Of a DNA stretch of 64,000 nucleotides, positions 20,283-29,162 are shown piece by piece. Made by a program: the position numbers and the translations under genes. The notes beneath the pieces are model-generated. The model did no database searches. It had not been told where the DNA came from and saw only the letters and a list, made by a program, of their open reading frames with translations. Source of the DNA: Ruminiclostridium sufflavum DSM 19573 (GTDB taxonomy: Bacteria > Bacillota > Clostridia > Acetivibrionales > DSM-1351). Numbering within the stretch: the first letter of the stretch is position 1; every line of letters starts with the position of its first letter. The DNA lies in assembly GCF_003208175.1 (NCBI RefSeq), contig NZ_QKMR01000007.1:1-64000 (forward strand), written 5' to 3'.

Positions 20283-21539
20283 TTATTTGTTCAAGAGCTC
20301 ATTATAGCTGGTTTCCTTTGTCATATTGTTAACTATATCATGTACCGTAATTTTCCCGCTGTCCTGAATATATATAACTCCTCCGATTTGTTTTGAAACT
20401 GCATAGCTGATGCCCTGCTGGATTTCATCCGTCAGCACGAAGGTTTCAATGTTCATCGCCTGCTTTCTGAGTGCTTCTGCTATCTCGATCGCATTTTTTC
20501 TGTTTGCCTTTTTATAGCAAATCAGAGAGTCTACATTTGGCTTTTCTAAAGGCATTTGAGCTTTTTCAAGTGCGGTCATCAGCATGTTAATTCCTAACGA
20601 GAATCCGGTAGCTGGACAGTCTCTTCCAAAGCTGGAGGTCAGGTTATCATATCTTCCTCCTGAAAGAATGGGGAAGCCTACGCCGTAAGTAAATCCTCTG
20701 AAAATTATGCCTGTATCATAATTCAATCCCTTCAGCATCCCGAAATCAACTGAAATATACCTTGAAAAGCCATAATCTCCGAGGATGCCGATTACTTCCT
20801 CAATGTTCTCCAAAGCCGCAATACTTCGGCTGTTCTTTGTGACCTTTTTAAGGTCTTTTATAACCTCGATTGAACCGAATAATCCCGGAAGCTTTAATAT
20901 CAGCTTTCTCAGTTCATCCTCCATTTCATATCCGCCGGCTATTTCAGCCAAGCCTACAATATCCTTTCTGTCAATCAGCTTGGATATTCTGACTGTATCC
21001 TCGTTTGAAAATCCGGCTTCCTCTGCCAGACCTTTAAAAAATTCCACCTGTCCTATGTCAATCTGAAAGCTTTCTAAGCCGGCAGTTTTAAGTATATTTA
21101 TGGCTATAGCTATTATTTCGGCATCACTTTCCGAGGAATAATCCCCCAGAAGCTCAACACCTGCCTGCGTAAATTCATTCTGGCGTCCGCCTCCCACTTC
21201 ATTAAACCTGAAAACATTGCCAATATAAGAATATTTTATCGGCAGTTTCACATCACGGTTTTTTGTTGCTGTAACTCTGGCAACAGGGACTGTTATATCA
21301 GGTCTTAATACAAGTATTCTTCCCTTCTGGTCAAAAAACTTAACCATCGATTCCTGAGGAAAGTGCTCCACTTCTGATGAAAAAACGTCGAAAAACTCAA
21401 TAGCAGGAGTTTCAACTTCATAATAGCCATAGGCTCTGAATGTATTCCTTATTTTATTTTCCAGTTCTCTTTTTGAATAACATTCATCAAACAAAATATC
21501 CTGTACACCATCCGGCGTATAAATCTTCCACTTTGACAT
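20283..21539 (-). CDS. hisZ: ATP phosphoribosyltransferase regulatory subunit HisZ
   Basis: A 418-residue histidyl-tRNA-synthetase-like protein. The catalytic core resembles HisRS (YTPDGVQDILFDE, MVKFFDQKGRILVLRPDITVPVAR, GGGRQNEFTQAGVE), but it is paired with a short HisG. It forms the regulatory half of the HisG-HisZ octamer and does not charge tRNA. It is the first gene of the his operon, with a consensus promoter about 100 nt upstream. Full HisRS is less likely because of the context and the weak C-terminal anticodon domain. Confidence 0.92.
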   Translation of the reverse strand: MSKWKIYTPDGVQDILFDECYSKRELENKIRNTFRAYGYYEVETPAIEFFDVFSSEVEHFPQESMVKFFDQKGRILVLRPDITVPVARVTATKNRDVKLPIKYSYIGNVFRFNEVGGGRQNEFTQAGVELLGDYSSESDAEIIAIAINILKTAGLESFQIDIGQVEFFKGLAEEAGFSNEDTVRISKLIDRKDIVGLAEIAGGYEMEDELRKLILKLPGLFGSIEVIKDLKKVTKNSRSIAALENIEEVIGILGDYGFSRYISVDFGMLKGLNYDTGIIFRGFTYGVGFPILSGGRYDNLTSSFGRDCPATGFSLGINMLMTALEKAQMPLEKPNVDSLICYKKANRKNAIEIAEALRKQAMNIETFVLTDEIQQGISYAVSKQIGGVIYIQDSGKITVHDIVNNMTKETSYNELLNK

Positions 21540-21643
21540 AAACGCTCTCCCCTTAGCAGTTTTAAATTATATTTATTATGAATATCAGTCCTTTTGCTTT
21601 ACTATACTAAATTAGTAAAGTGCTAAATCAATAAATTATAATT

Positions 21644-21672
21644 ATTATATTTTATTTTTTTATAGGAGTCAA
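21644..21672 (-). promoter_or_regulatory. Promoter of the histidine operon
   Basis: TTGACT (21667-21672) and TATAAT (21644-21649) lie 17 nt apart on the minus strand. The leader of about 100 nt carries a small hairpin (CTTTACTA / TAGTAAAG) but no T-box sequence or histidine leader peptide that I can see. Confidence 0.8.
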
Positions 21673-21745
21673 GCAATTTCAGAGAAAATTTTTACCTAAA
21701 ATTCATACTCGGTACTTTGCTCTATTTATTTCATTAATACAAACT

Positions 21746-21781
21746 AAAAGGACACATTGAATTTCTTCAACATGTCCTTTT
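21746..21781 (-). terminator. Intrinsic terminator after gerW
   Basis: AAAAGGACA and TGTCCTTTT pair, extended by TTGAA / TTCAA around a 4-nt loop. On the minus strand the stem is followed by TAGTTTGTATT. It lies between gerW and the his promoter. Confidence 0.7.
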
Positions 21782-21817
21782 CTAAAAAAATATTTTTTTC
21801 TGCTACGAGTATTTATA

Positions 21818-22201
21818 TTACTCGTCTATCTTTTCATTAACCGCATTTTCTTCTTTTTTCTCATTTATTTTCTCAACAATTCCCGGAACCATATCAAGAA
21901 GCTTGTCAAGGCCGCCGTTCTTCTTTATTGGAAGCAGTTCTACCTTATTCCCCTGTAAAATCAGTACAGCAGTCGGGGAAATTCTCGCTCCGGTACCGCC
22001 TCCGCCGCCGTCACCGTTATTGCCCTTGCCATCGTTGCCGGTACCGCCGCCGGCTCCCAGTCCAAATGAGAGACTGATAAAAGGTACAATTGTAGTTTCT
22101 CCGATGTTCATCGGCTCACCTACTACAGTTTTTGTCTTTAAAAAATTCTCCAGCTTGTCAAAAATTGAATTCATGCTTTCGTTGAAACTGAAATTCGCCA
22201 T
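21818..22201 (-). CDS. ytfJ: GerW/YtfJ-family sporulation protein
   Basis: A 127-residue protein of the YtfJ/GerW family, needed in Bacillus for normal spore germination. It shows the family core ENFLKTKTVVGEPMNIGETT, PFISLSFGLGAGGG, and a Gly-rich loop at residues 49-70 before ARISPTAVLIL. The ATG follows AAGGAG and overlaps the DUF2953 gene by 31 nt. The same pair is linked in many spore formers. Confidence 0.9.
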   Translation of the reverse strand: MANFSFNESMNSIFDKLENFLKTKTVVGEPMNIGETTIVPFISLSFGLGAGGGTGNDGKGNNGDGGGGGTGARISPTAVLILQGNKVELLPIKKNGGLDKLLDMVPGIVEKINEKKEENAVNEKIDE

Positions 22202-22851
22202 GTTTTTATTCTCCTTTTTATTTTTATTTTGTTGTTTTTAAGCAATATGCTTCTAAAAGGCTTTGTAAGCACAAATTCTATCGCAACCAGTAATAAATAG
22301 CCTATGCGTATACTTCCGCCAATTAAAAAGCTTCCTTCAAGCCCTTCATCTTCAAATGCGGGCTTCACGCGAATATTATATTTATCTAAAATTGCAAAGC
22401 CGGCACCATTAATCCCGTAAAGCAAACCGGTATACATCGGATCGTCAAATCCGACCTTGGCTTGAACACGGAGCTGCCGCGGTTTGCAATGGTTTAACGT
22501 CCTCAAAGCGCAATTCAGCCCTTTCTTTAAAACATCCTCTGTGAAATAGCTGTATCCAGGCTTCTCCCTCTTTTTACGTTTACTGTCCTTATCCTTGTCA
22601 GTATCCTTTGGCTTTGATTTTTTTCTGCTTTTATCGAGAGTTATCCTGAAACATAGCAAGCTAATTACTGCATTGAATCCATTTCCCGTACTGTAAGCAA
22701 ATCTCAATCTTATACCGCCAAACAGCCAGGCTAATGAACCTTCAAGCACCGTACCCCCGAGCTTCTCTCCTTTAAACCTGTATTTAAACGGAATAATCAG
22801 GACTGCCAATAGTATGAATAACAGTATCAATAATATATATATAAATAACAT
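22171..22851 (-). CDS. DUF2953-family membrane protein
   Basis: A 226-residue protein of unknown function. An N-terminal membrane segment (residues 1-22) is followed by a beta-rich region (GSLAWLFGGIRLRFAY). A very basic linker lies at about residues 78-97, then the family-typical QAKVGFDDPMYTGLLYGI. A second hydrophobic stretch lies near residue 190. Overlap with gerW suggests co-translation and a shared role in sporulation (inference). Confidence 0.8.
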   Translation of the reverse strand: MLFIYILLILLFILLAVLIIPFKYRFKGEKLGGTVLEGSLAWLFGGIRLRFAYSTGNGFNAVISLLCFRITLDKSRKKSKPKDTDKDKDSKRKKREKPGYSYFTEDVLKKGLNCALRTLNHCKPRQLRVQAKVGFDDPMYTGLLYGINGAGFAILDKYNIRVKPAFEDEGLEGSFLIGGSIRIGYLLLVAIEFVLTKPFRSILLKNNKIKIKRRIKTWRISVSTKA

Positions 22852-22964
22852 TTACTGCCTCCATCCTTTTTTATGATTTTAAAAATTGCCTGAAATTAAA
22901 ATCCGTCCGGAAATACAATATAACAAAGACTTCTAACCATGACCGGCTGCATCAATAATTGACT

Positions 22965-23381
22965 TTACCTGGCGGCAAGTATTTTTTTCACGCCCTTTGC
23001 CAAGCCTCTTGCCATTCCCTTTGATGCTTTTTTAAGCACTATTGGAGCTTGCTTTGCCCCCGGAACATAATCCAGAAACCTACTGGACATTTTCATATTG
23101 TTGAGCTGCATGTCAATAAACCTACGGGTATCAAGTTTTTCTTCCTCACCCAGAAAATCATCAATTAATCCGCTGCCAAGAGCATCCAGCTCCTCCGGAT
23201 ATTCAGTCTCATAATTACTTTTGTTATTTAAGTCCCAAAGCATAAGCTTCAGCTCTGTCAATTCTCTCCTGCAGTCCTTACATGCAGTCAGGTGAGTTTC
23301 AACAAATAACCTCCCCAACGGTTCAATTATCCCTTCCGCATAATCCTGCAGCAATAACAAATCCATTTTATCGCAGCCCAT
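22965..23381 (-). CDS. Zinc-finger anti-sigma factor (zf-HC2)
   Basis: About 138 residues. The N-terminal ZAS motif is visible as HLTACKDC with an upstream Cys, binding zinc in the family. There is no convincing membrane segment, so this anti-sigma factor appears soluble, unlike most ECF partners. The C-terminus (KGMARGLAKGVKKILAAR) is basic and amphipathic and might touch the membrane. The chosen ATG lies 5 nt after the sigma gene; a TTG six codons earlier would overlap it. Confidence 0.8.
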   Translation of the reverse strand: MGCDKMDLLLLQDYAEGIIEPLGRLFVETHLTACKDCRRELTELKLMLWDLNNKSNYETEYPEELDALGSGLIDDFLGEEEKLDTRRFIDMQLNNMKMSSRFLDYVPGAKQAPIVLKKASKGMARGLAKGVKKILAAR

Positions 23382-23386
23382 TTTCC

Positions 23387-23956
23387 CTACACCTCCCAAA
23401 CACCTTGCATTACTAAATCCTGTTTGATTGCTTTTCTTCCCTTATGTATTAATGTTTTTACTGTGCCCGGCGGAAGTTTCATTGTCTTTGCTATTTCTTC
23501 ATATTTCATCTGCTTCATGTGCCTTAATAAAACAGCCATTCTTTCTTTGTCCGGGAGCCTTTGTATAGCTTCCTCAAGCACCTTCTTTGTATCCTTGCAT
23601 ACTACCGTATTTTCAGTAAACTCCTTTGAAAGAATAATATTTTGCAGCTCATCCCCACTGTCTGTGGTTTCATTCAAAGATAAGCTTTCCTTCCTGCTTC
23701 TCAAAAAATTCAGACACTTATTGACTGTAATTTTTTTTATCCACGGCAGTAAGGAATATTGCTCCTTAAAGCCATCCATAGCCTTAAAAACCGAAATAAA
23801 CACTTCCTGAGTTATATCAAGAGCATCTTCCTTATTTCCTGAATAGTGGTAGGCTATTGCATAGACATATTTTCTGTATCTGTCGTATACCAGTTCCAGT
23901 CCTTTTCTGCTGTTCTTTCTATATTCTTTTAATATATTTAAATCTGAAACCTCCAA
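23387..23956 (-). CDS. ECF-type RNA polymerase sigma factor
   Basis: About 189 residues with region 2 (YDRYRKYVYAIAYHYSGN, then ALDITQEVFISVFKAM) and region 4 (ERMAVLLRHMKQMKYEEI, then PPGTVKTLIHKGRKAI). Region 3 is absent, as in ECF factors. The start is uncertain. GAGGTGAT is a near-perfect ribosome binding site whose spacing fits the TTG at 23956; an ATG at 23965 and a TTG at 23977 are also in frame. It is coupled to the anti-sigma gene. The gap upstream (23957-24426) holds a terminator and a repeat copy. Confidence 0.88.
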   Translation of the reverse strand: MEVSDLNILKEYRKNSRKGLELVYDRYRKYVYAIAYHYSGNKEDALDITQEVFISVFKAMDGFKEQYSLLPWIKKITVNKCLNFLRSRKESLSLNETTDSGDELQNIILSKEFTENTVVCKDTKKVLEEAIQRLPDKERMAVLLRHMKQMKYEEIAKTMKLPPGTVKTLIHKGRKAIKQDLVMQGVWEV

Positions 23957-24114
23957 ATATGCCATCACCTCTTTCAAATACCCTTAGAAACAAGCAAAAT
24001 ATGCTTTAGCCTGAATCCCCCCATACTTAGTCACAGCTCTGATGCAATACAATATTTTTCTTTACGGACTTTGCCAGTCTGTTTACTTTTTGTATATACA
24101 TATATACACCTCAA

Positions 24115-24160
24115 AACAAAAAAAGTTTTAGAAAATATAGCTTTTCTAAAACTTTTTTTG
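24115..24160 (-). terminator. Strong bidirectional-looking terminator after pcrA
   Basis: AAAAAAAGTTTTAGAAAA and its complement TTTTCTAAAACTTTTTTT form an 18-bp perfect stem with a 6-nt loop. A- and T-tracts on both sides would allow function in either direction. It separates pcrA from the ECF sigma operon. Confidence 0.85.
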
Positions 24161-24177
24161 TTTATGCTTTTATTATA

Positions 24178-24320
24178 TGACTAAAGTCAATTACGGTTCA
24201 AGCCTTCGCGACGATATATCGTCTTTTCAGTCGAATTAAGCTTTTAAGCTAATTTTGAACACAGTTTGGGTTTGAATTTGCTTTGACTTTAGGAGACTTT
24301 AGCCGATAGTAATTGACTTT
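24178..24320 (+). repeat. Dispersed intergenic repeat, copy 2 (longest)
   Basis: It begins with TGACTAAAGTCA (24178-24189) and contains the perfect palindrome GACGATATATCGTC (24210-24223). It ends in GTAATTGACTT (24309-24319), the inverse of AAGTCAATTAC near its start. These inverted ends and the 143-bp length suggest a MITE-like element. It lies between pcrA and its terminator. Confidence 0.75.
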
Positions 24321-24426
24321 TTGCAAATAACTATCCGTAAAACTGCCTGAAAGTTTTCCGATATATTTAATACTCAGTTGCATCTGCTCTGGCATATATT
24401 TCATTATAGCTTAATTGGCAGATTAT

Positions 24427-26808
24427 CTATTCCAGCCTTTTTAAATTTGCAAGCGACGCCATCAGCCTCTTCATGCCTGCCCCCTCAAATTGTATCTCCA
24501 GTGTCTCATCTCCATTGTCAGGCGTGACTTTTGATACTGTTCCTCTTCCAAACTTTTTATGCTCTACTTTATCGCCTGTGCTGAAGCCTGATGCTGTTAC
24601 AATTCCAGAGGCTGCACCACTTGCTGCTGTAGAACCCTCCCATGCTTTTGAAACAGAATTCCCCGCAAAGCCCCGGGTTACCAGATTTGAATTAAGCAAA
24701 TCCTTAAGAGAACCTCCGGCTGCAGTTTTACCCGTGTCTGAGCCTTGAAAAGCACTCTCGTCAGTACCTCTTGAGAGTGTGGCACCAAAAGTCCCTGCCT
24801 TACCATTAAACTGCCCTGAATTCCTGCCGGAAGCCTTACCCCATGCCATGCTTTCTCTCTCAAAAGAGCTTCTCACCGGTTTAAACGGATAGTCAACAAG
24901 ATTTTCGGGTATTTCCGATAAAAATCTGGATGGCTTATTGTAGCTTGAGTTCCCAAAAAGAGTTCTGAATCTTGCATTTGACAAATACAGCTTTTCTCTT
25001 GCACGTGTTATTCCCACATAACAAAGCCTGCGCTCTTCCTCCAATTGCTCCGGTCCTTCCGTTATTGCCCTGTAACCAGGAAAAACTCCTTCTTCCATTC
25101 CGGGTATAAATACAACGGGGAATTCCAGACCCTTTGCACTATGCATTGTCATTAAAACAATATAGTCCTGCTCCTCCTCAAGATTATCCAAATCCGAAAC
25201 CAGAGATATATTTGCCAGAAATTCTTCAAGACTGTTTTCTTCGTTCTGCTTTTCAAATTCCAGAGCAACGGATTTCAGCTCTTTTATATTTTCAATTCTT
25301 GATTGTGCCTCAACAGTATCTTCAGCCTCATATTCCCTCAAAACTCCCGTATCATTTATCACTACATCAAGCAAACCGGTAATGCTCATGCTTTTCATCA
25401 TAGTCCTGAATTTCATTATCATGCTTGAAAAATTGGACAGCTTTTGCGCCGCTCTGCCTAAAACCGGATATTCCTGCGCCTCGGATATTACAGAGAACAT
25501 TGACAGCCCGCTTTCAATTGCCGCGTTCTCGGCATTGTCTACAGTAGTGCCCCCAATTCCTCTCTTTGGAACATTTATAATTCTTTTTAAGCTTACATTA
25601 TCAGCCGGATTTTGTATCAGTCTCAGATATGCGATAATATCTTTGATTTCCTTTCTGTCATAGAATTTCTGTCCTCCCACTATCTTGTAAGGAAGGCCCT
25701 CACGCATAAACATCTCTTCCAGTACGCGGGATTGAGCATTTATCCTGTACAGAACCGCAAAATCCTTGTATTTTCTGTCTTCATCCTTTACCAGTCTGCT
25801 TATTTCTCTCGCTGTATATGATGCCTCTTCATGCTCATTGTCATTTTCACACACAACAATTTTACTTCCGCCTTTATTTTCCGTCCAAAGGCTTTTGCAT
25901 TTTCTGCCTGTATTGTTGCTGATAACAAAGTTTGCGGCATCAAGTATGTTCTGGGTAGAACGGTAATTCTGTTCCAATTTTATTGTTTTGCAGCCCTTGA
26001 AGTCTTTTTCAAAGTCTAATATATTGCGGATATTTGCCCCTCTCCAACCATATATAGACTGGTCGTCATCACCCACAACGCATAGGTTTTTGTGTGTCTC
26101 GGATAAACACCGCACCAGGGTATACTGGGCTGTGTTTGTATCCTGATACTCATCCACCATAATATACCTGAATCGCCTTTGGTAATATTCCAAAACCTCA
26201 GGACATTGTTTAAAAAGCTTTATAGTATTCATAATAATGTCATCAAAATCAAGAGCATTATTGCTTTTCAATTTTTTCTCATATAGCTTGTAGGCTTTTG
26301 CTATTTTCCCCATCCTGAAATCCGAGGCATACAGCTTTTCAAAGTATTCGGCATCAATAAGCTCATCCTTCTGCTTACCGATAGTTTCAAGAACGGACTT
26401 GGGAGGAAAATTTTTATCGTTTAGATTTAATTCCTTCAGGCATTCCTTGATTACAACCTGCTGGTCCGATGTATCATAAATAACAAAGCTCCTGTCATAT
26501 CCCAGTCTTTCTATATCTCTTCTTAAAATTCTTATGCAGATGGAGTGAAAGGTACCTACCCACATATCATTGCTCAGATCCCCTATAAGAGAGTCAATCC
26601 TTTCCCTCATCTCTCTTGCGGCTTTGTTTGTAAATGTTATAGCCAGTATATTTGACGGATAAACTCCCTGTTCTTTTATCAAATATGCAATTCTGTGTGT
26701 CAGAACTCTGGTCTTACCAGAGCCGGCACCTGCCAATATCAGCAGCGGCCCTTCATTATGAAGAACTGCTTCCTCTTGCTCTTTATTTAACCCGTTCAAT
26801 AATTCCAT
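24427..26808 (-). CDS. pcrA: UvrD/PcrA-type ATP-dependent DNA helicase
   Basis: A 793-residue superfamily 1A 3'-5' helicase for repair and replication restart. Walker A is LAGAGSGKTRVL, motif II VDEYQDTN, motif III VGDDDQSIYGWRGA, motif IV KLEQNYRS, and motif VI VGITRAREKLYL. Residues 660-745 form a Ser/Gly/Ala-rich linker. A Tudor-like C-terminal domain follows (GDKVEHKKFGRGTVSKV), which in PcrA contacts RNA polymerase. The protein is somewhat longer than usual because of the linker. Confidence 0.96.
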   Translation of the reverse strand: MELLNGLNKEQEEAVLHNEGPLLILAGAGSGKTRVLTHRIAYLIKEQGVYPSNILAITFTNKAAREMRERIDSLIGDLSNDMWVGTFHSICIRILRRDIERLGYDRSFVIYDTSDQQVVIKECLKELNLNDKNFPPKSVLETIGKQKDELIDAEYFEKLYASDFRMGKIAKAYKLYEKKLKSNNALDFDDIIMNTIKLFKQCPEVLEYYQRRFRYIMVDEYQDTNTAQYTLVRCLSETHKNLCVVGDDDQSIYGWRGANIRNILDFEKDFKGCKTIKLEQNYRSTQNILDAANFVISNNTGRKCKSLWTENKGGSKIVVCENDNEHEEASYTAREISRLVKDEDRKYKDFAVLYRINAQSRVLEEMFMREGLPYKIVGGQKFYDRKEIKDIIAYLRLIQNPADNVSLKRIINVPKRGIGGTTVDNAENAAIESGLSMFSVISEAQEYPVLGRAAQKLSNFSSMIMKFRTMMKSMSITGLLDVVINDTGVLREYEAEDTVEAQSRIENIKELKSVALEFEKQNEENSLEEFLANISLVSDLDNLEEEQDYIVLMTMHSAKGLEFPVVFIPGMEEGVFPGYRAITEGPEQLEEERRLCYVGITRAREKLYLSNARFRTLFGNSSYNKPSRFLSEIPENLVDYPFKPVRSSFERESMAWGKASGRNSGQFNGKAGTFGATLSRGTDESAFQGSDTGKTAAGGSLKDLLNSNLVTRGFAGNSVSKAWEGSTAASGAASGIVTASGFSTGDKVEHKKFGRGTVSKVTPDNGDETLEIQFEGAGMKRLMASLANLKRLE

Positions 26809-26944
26809 TTATTCCTCCGAACCTCTCAAAACATATGTAATTTATATGCAGCCTGTTGAATCAGCGTGATACAGTATAAATGCCGAGATACTACCGGCTG
26901 AAGTCTCTTAAAGCCACCGCTTTAATTATATTTTATTTTATGCT

Positions 26945-27448
26945 CTATGACAAGGAAGCCAATCTTTCGAGAATAGAATCTATCGTTTCATCTATCGTTT
27001 TTTCGGAGCTGTCAATTGTAATATCGGCATATCTCTCATACAAAGGCTTTCTCTTTCTGTAGATTTTCTCCAGAGTCTCTCCGGGACTTAATACAACACC
27101 TCTGGTTTTAATATTTTTTAATCTTTTATTAACAGCTTTCATATCAATATTAAGATAAATTACTATTCCATTTCGCTTTAAGCTGTTCATCGCCTTTTCG
27201 CTGTATACAGCACTCCCTCCGGTGGCAAGCACTGTGTTTTGGCAGTTCAGAGAAAGAATCGTGCTTTCTTCAATTTCCAGAAACCTGTCAATGCCATCCT
27301 TGTTAATTATATCCTGCAGCTGCCTGTTCTGCTGAGTTTGCAGAACTACATCCGTATCGGCGAAATCCATTCCCAGATATTTGGCTATTACAACTCCCAC
27401 AGTGCTTTTCCCTGAGCTTGGCATACCTATTAGAATTATATTTTTCAA
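26945..27448 (-). CDS. aroK: Shikimate kinase
   Basis: A 167-residue kinase phosphorylating shikimate (aromatic amino acid pathway step 5). The P-loop is IGMPSSGKSTVG, the substrate-binding region FADTDVVLQ, and ATGGSAVY the Walker B-like motif. The start is TTG after GAGAGG. It lies 32 nt downstream of the truncated LtaS-like gene; no other aro gene is nearby. Confidence 0.93.
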   Translation of the reverse strand: MKNIILIGMPSSGKSTVGVVIAKYLGMDFADTDVVLQTQQNRQLQDIINKDGIDRFLEIEESTILSLNCQNTVLATGGSAVYSEKAMNSLKRNGIVIYLNIDMKAVNKRLKNIKTRGVVLSPGETLEKIYRKRKPLYERYADITIDSSEKTIDETIDSILERLASLS

Positions 27449-27480
27449 TGTTAATACCTCTCAAAATAATATTAATTAAT

Positions 27481-28224
27481 TCAGGGCTTTAAATCTGATA
27501 AAAATACATAGAAGTCAAAAAAATGATATGCCACAGGAGCATTATTGCAGATAGTCTGCTTCGGATTACTGTAAGCGTAGAATATATAAGCATTTTTATC
27601 ATTGCTGCCGGCACAAATTGATATATGTGTAAATATCATAAATACAACAGCTAAAACAAATACTGTGAAAAACGATATTATACGGGGTTTCAATTCAGTA
27701 AACAGAGGAGAAGAATAGTAAAGCCCCCTTGTTGCAATCAATAAAACAGCTATTACCGGAATATCAAAAAAGAATACTAAATCGCACAGCCTGAACATTG
27801 TAAGGATGCTTCCCTGCATATTCCCGAAGCTTCCGGATTGCCCTAACAGCTGAAAAGACAAAAAATTATCTCCGGCTCTAAAATAAAGTGCATCAAGAAA
27901 AAACAGTAAGGAGCATAAAAAGTTCAGAATTAGCAGGAACCACAGCCTTGCCTTATTTTTTGGCAAAAAGCTTAAAGAAACCAATACTGCCAGAGGAGCA
28001 ATACAAATTGACATATATTTTATATTTTTCAAGCCTAATGCCATGTTAATAACAGATTGATCTGAGCTGTATACAAATCCCATTAAAATAATTGATTTAA
28101 ATATGAGTATTGTAAGTGTCAGAAATAACAGCCATTCTTGAAGCAAATATCCGAAAACACCATTGCTTCTGCTTAATTCCCTTCTTTTTGCCACTGTGAT
28201 ACCATAAGAAGTTTTAGTAAACAT
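27481..28224 (-). CDS. LtaS-like membrane domain without the sulfatase-fold enzyme
   Basis: A 247-residue polytopic protein with five predicted membrane segments. The pattern matches the N-terminal membrane domain of lipoteichoic acid synthase-type phosphoglycerol transferases: LLFFLDALYFRAGDNFLSFQ, then MFRLCDLVFFFDIPVI, and the exit sequence VAYHFFDFYVFL that normally leads into the extracellular catalytic domain. Translation stops there, and only 32 nt separate it from aroK, so the catalytic half is absent. It may be a fragment or a stand-alone accessory protein. The ATG follows AAGGAGA. Confidence 0.7.
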   Translation of the reverse strand: MFTKTSYGITVAKRRELSRSNGVFGYLLQEWLLFLTLTILIFKSIILMGFVYSSDQSVINMALGLKNIKYMSICIAPLAVLVSLSFLPKNKARLWFLLILNFLCSLLFFLDALYFRAGDNFLSFQLLGQSGSFGNMQGSILTMFRLCDLVFFFDIPVIAVLLIATRGLYYSSPLFTELKPRIISFFTVFVLAVVFMIFTHISICAGSNDKNAYIFYAYSNPKQTICNNAPVAYHFFDFYVFLSDLKP

Positions 28225-28357
28225 ATTTCAATCTCTCCTTGTAAATGCATAAACCAGATTTAGGTTTTAAGCATACCCTTTCCGGCACAAAAACATAGTA
28301 ATTCTTTATGTATTATATTACTTTGAGTACAAAATGTAAAATATACGCCTTTAAATT

Positions 28358-28404
28358 AAAAAACGGGTGACCCCGGCAAAAAATATACTCTGCCGGAACC
28401 GCCC
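28358..28404 (-). terminator. Intrinsic terminator of hpf
   Basis: An interrupted stem (GGGCGGTTCCGGCA against TGCCGGGGTCACCC) is followed by GTTTTTTT on the minus strand. It lies 16 nt past the hpf stop. Confidence 0.85.
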
Positions 28405-28419
28405 ACTTTTATTAAATAC

Positions 28420-28950
28420 TTAAAACTCAGGTTCAATCAAACCATAATTTCCGTCTTTTCTTTTATAAACTACATTACTATGATTAGTTTCAGAGTTAAA
28501 GAACATAAAAAATTCATGCCCCAGCAAATTCATTTGAAGAATTGCTTCTTCCACATCCATCGGCTTAATGGCAAATCTCTTTGATCTAACTACCTTGAAT
28601 TCCTTTTCCTCAGGCACCTCTTCTGTAAACTTGAAATCCTCCACTCTGAAATCATTGGCATACAGTCTTCTTTCAAGTCTTGTCCTGTTCTTCCTGATTT
28701 GCCTTTCTATTAAATCAACAGCCTTATCAATTGAAACATACATATCTTCATTTGACTCTTCTGCTCTCAGCACGATACCGTTAAAAGGGATAGTTACTTC
28801 TGCTGTCTGCCTGAGTCTCTGAACACTTAATGTAACATGAGCCTCCGATTCTTTATCAAAAAATCTATCTAACTTCGCAATTTTTTTTGTTACTCTCTCT
28901 CTAAGTCCATCTGTAATCTCAATATTTTTTCCGGTAATTATAGTTTTCAT
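28420..28950 (-). CDS. hpf: Ribosome hibernation promoting factor, long form
   Basis: A 176-residue protein. The N-terminal S30AE domain (residues 1-100) blocks the decoding centre. The C-terminal domain (VVRSKRFAIKPMDVEEAI onward) dimerises in the family, tying two 70S ribosomes into 100S particles. A sigma-H-like promoter lies about 75 nt upstream, as for stationary-phase control of this gene in Bacillus. A DnaA-box cluster lies further upstream. Confidence 0.96.
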   Translation of the reverse strand: MKTIITGKNIEITDGLRERVTKKIAKLDRFFDKESEAHVTLSVQRLRQTAEVTIPFNGIVLRAEESNEDMYVSIDKAVDLIERQIRKNRTRLERRLYANDFRVEDFKFTEEVPEEKEFKVVRSKRFAIKPMDVEEAILQMNLLGHEFFMFFNSETNHSNVVYKRKDGNYGLIEPEF

Positions 28951-29027
28951 AAATAACAGCCCCTCTCCAAATTTTGTGTGTCATCAATAATTTAGCCATT
29001 TAAATATTGGTACTTGTTATGACTCTA

Positions 29028-29057
29028 TACTTCTACAAAGCTTTTAGAAATTCCTTC
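29028..29057 (-). promoter_or_regulatory. Possible sigma-H promoter for hpf
   Basis: GAAGGAATT (29049-29057) matches the sigma-H -35 pattern RNAGGAWWW perfectly. After 12 nt, GTAGAAGTA (29028-29036) matches the -10 pattern RNNGAATWW with one mismatch. The predicted start is about 70 nt before hpf. Assignment to sigma-H is inference. Confidence 0.45.
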
Positions 29058-29162
29058 TACAAATATTAATCAATTTCTATTCTTTTTTTATACCACAGCT
29101 AAGTGCTTTAAAACAATGCCTGTCCGAGTTTTTACACATATATTCAACAAAACACCTGTTTT

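Noticed and set aside
20283-21539. Reading hisZ as a second histidyl-tRNA synthetase
   Set aside because: It heads a his operon with a short-form hisG that requires HisZ, and the C-terminal anticodon domain is weak.
21540-21640. Possible histidine T-box or leader peptide before hisZ
   Set aside because: The leader is only about 100 nt and has no T-box bulge sequence or run of His codons.
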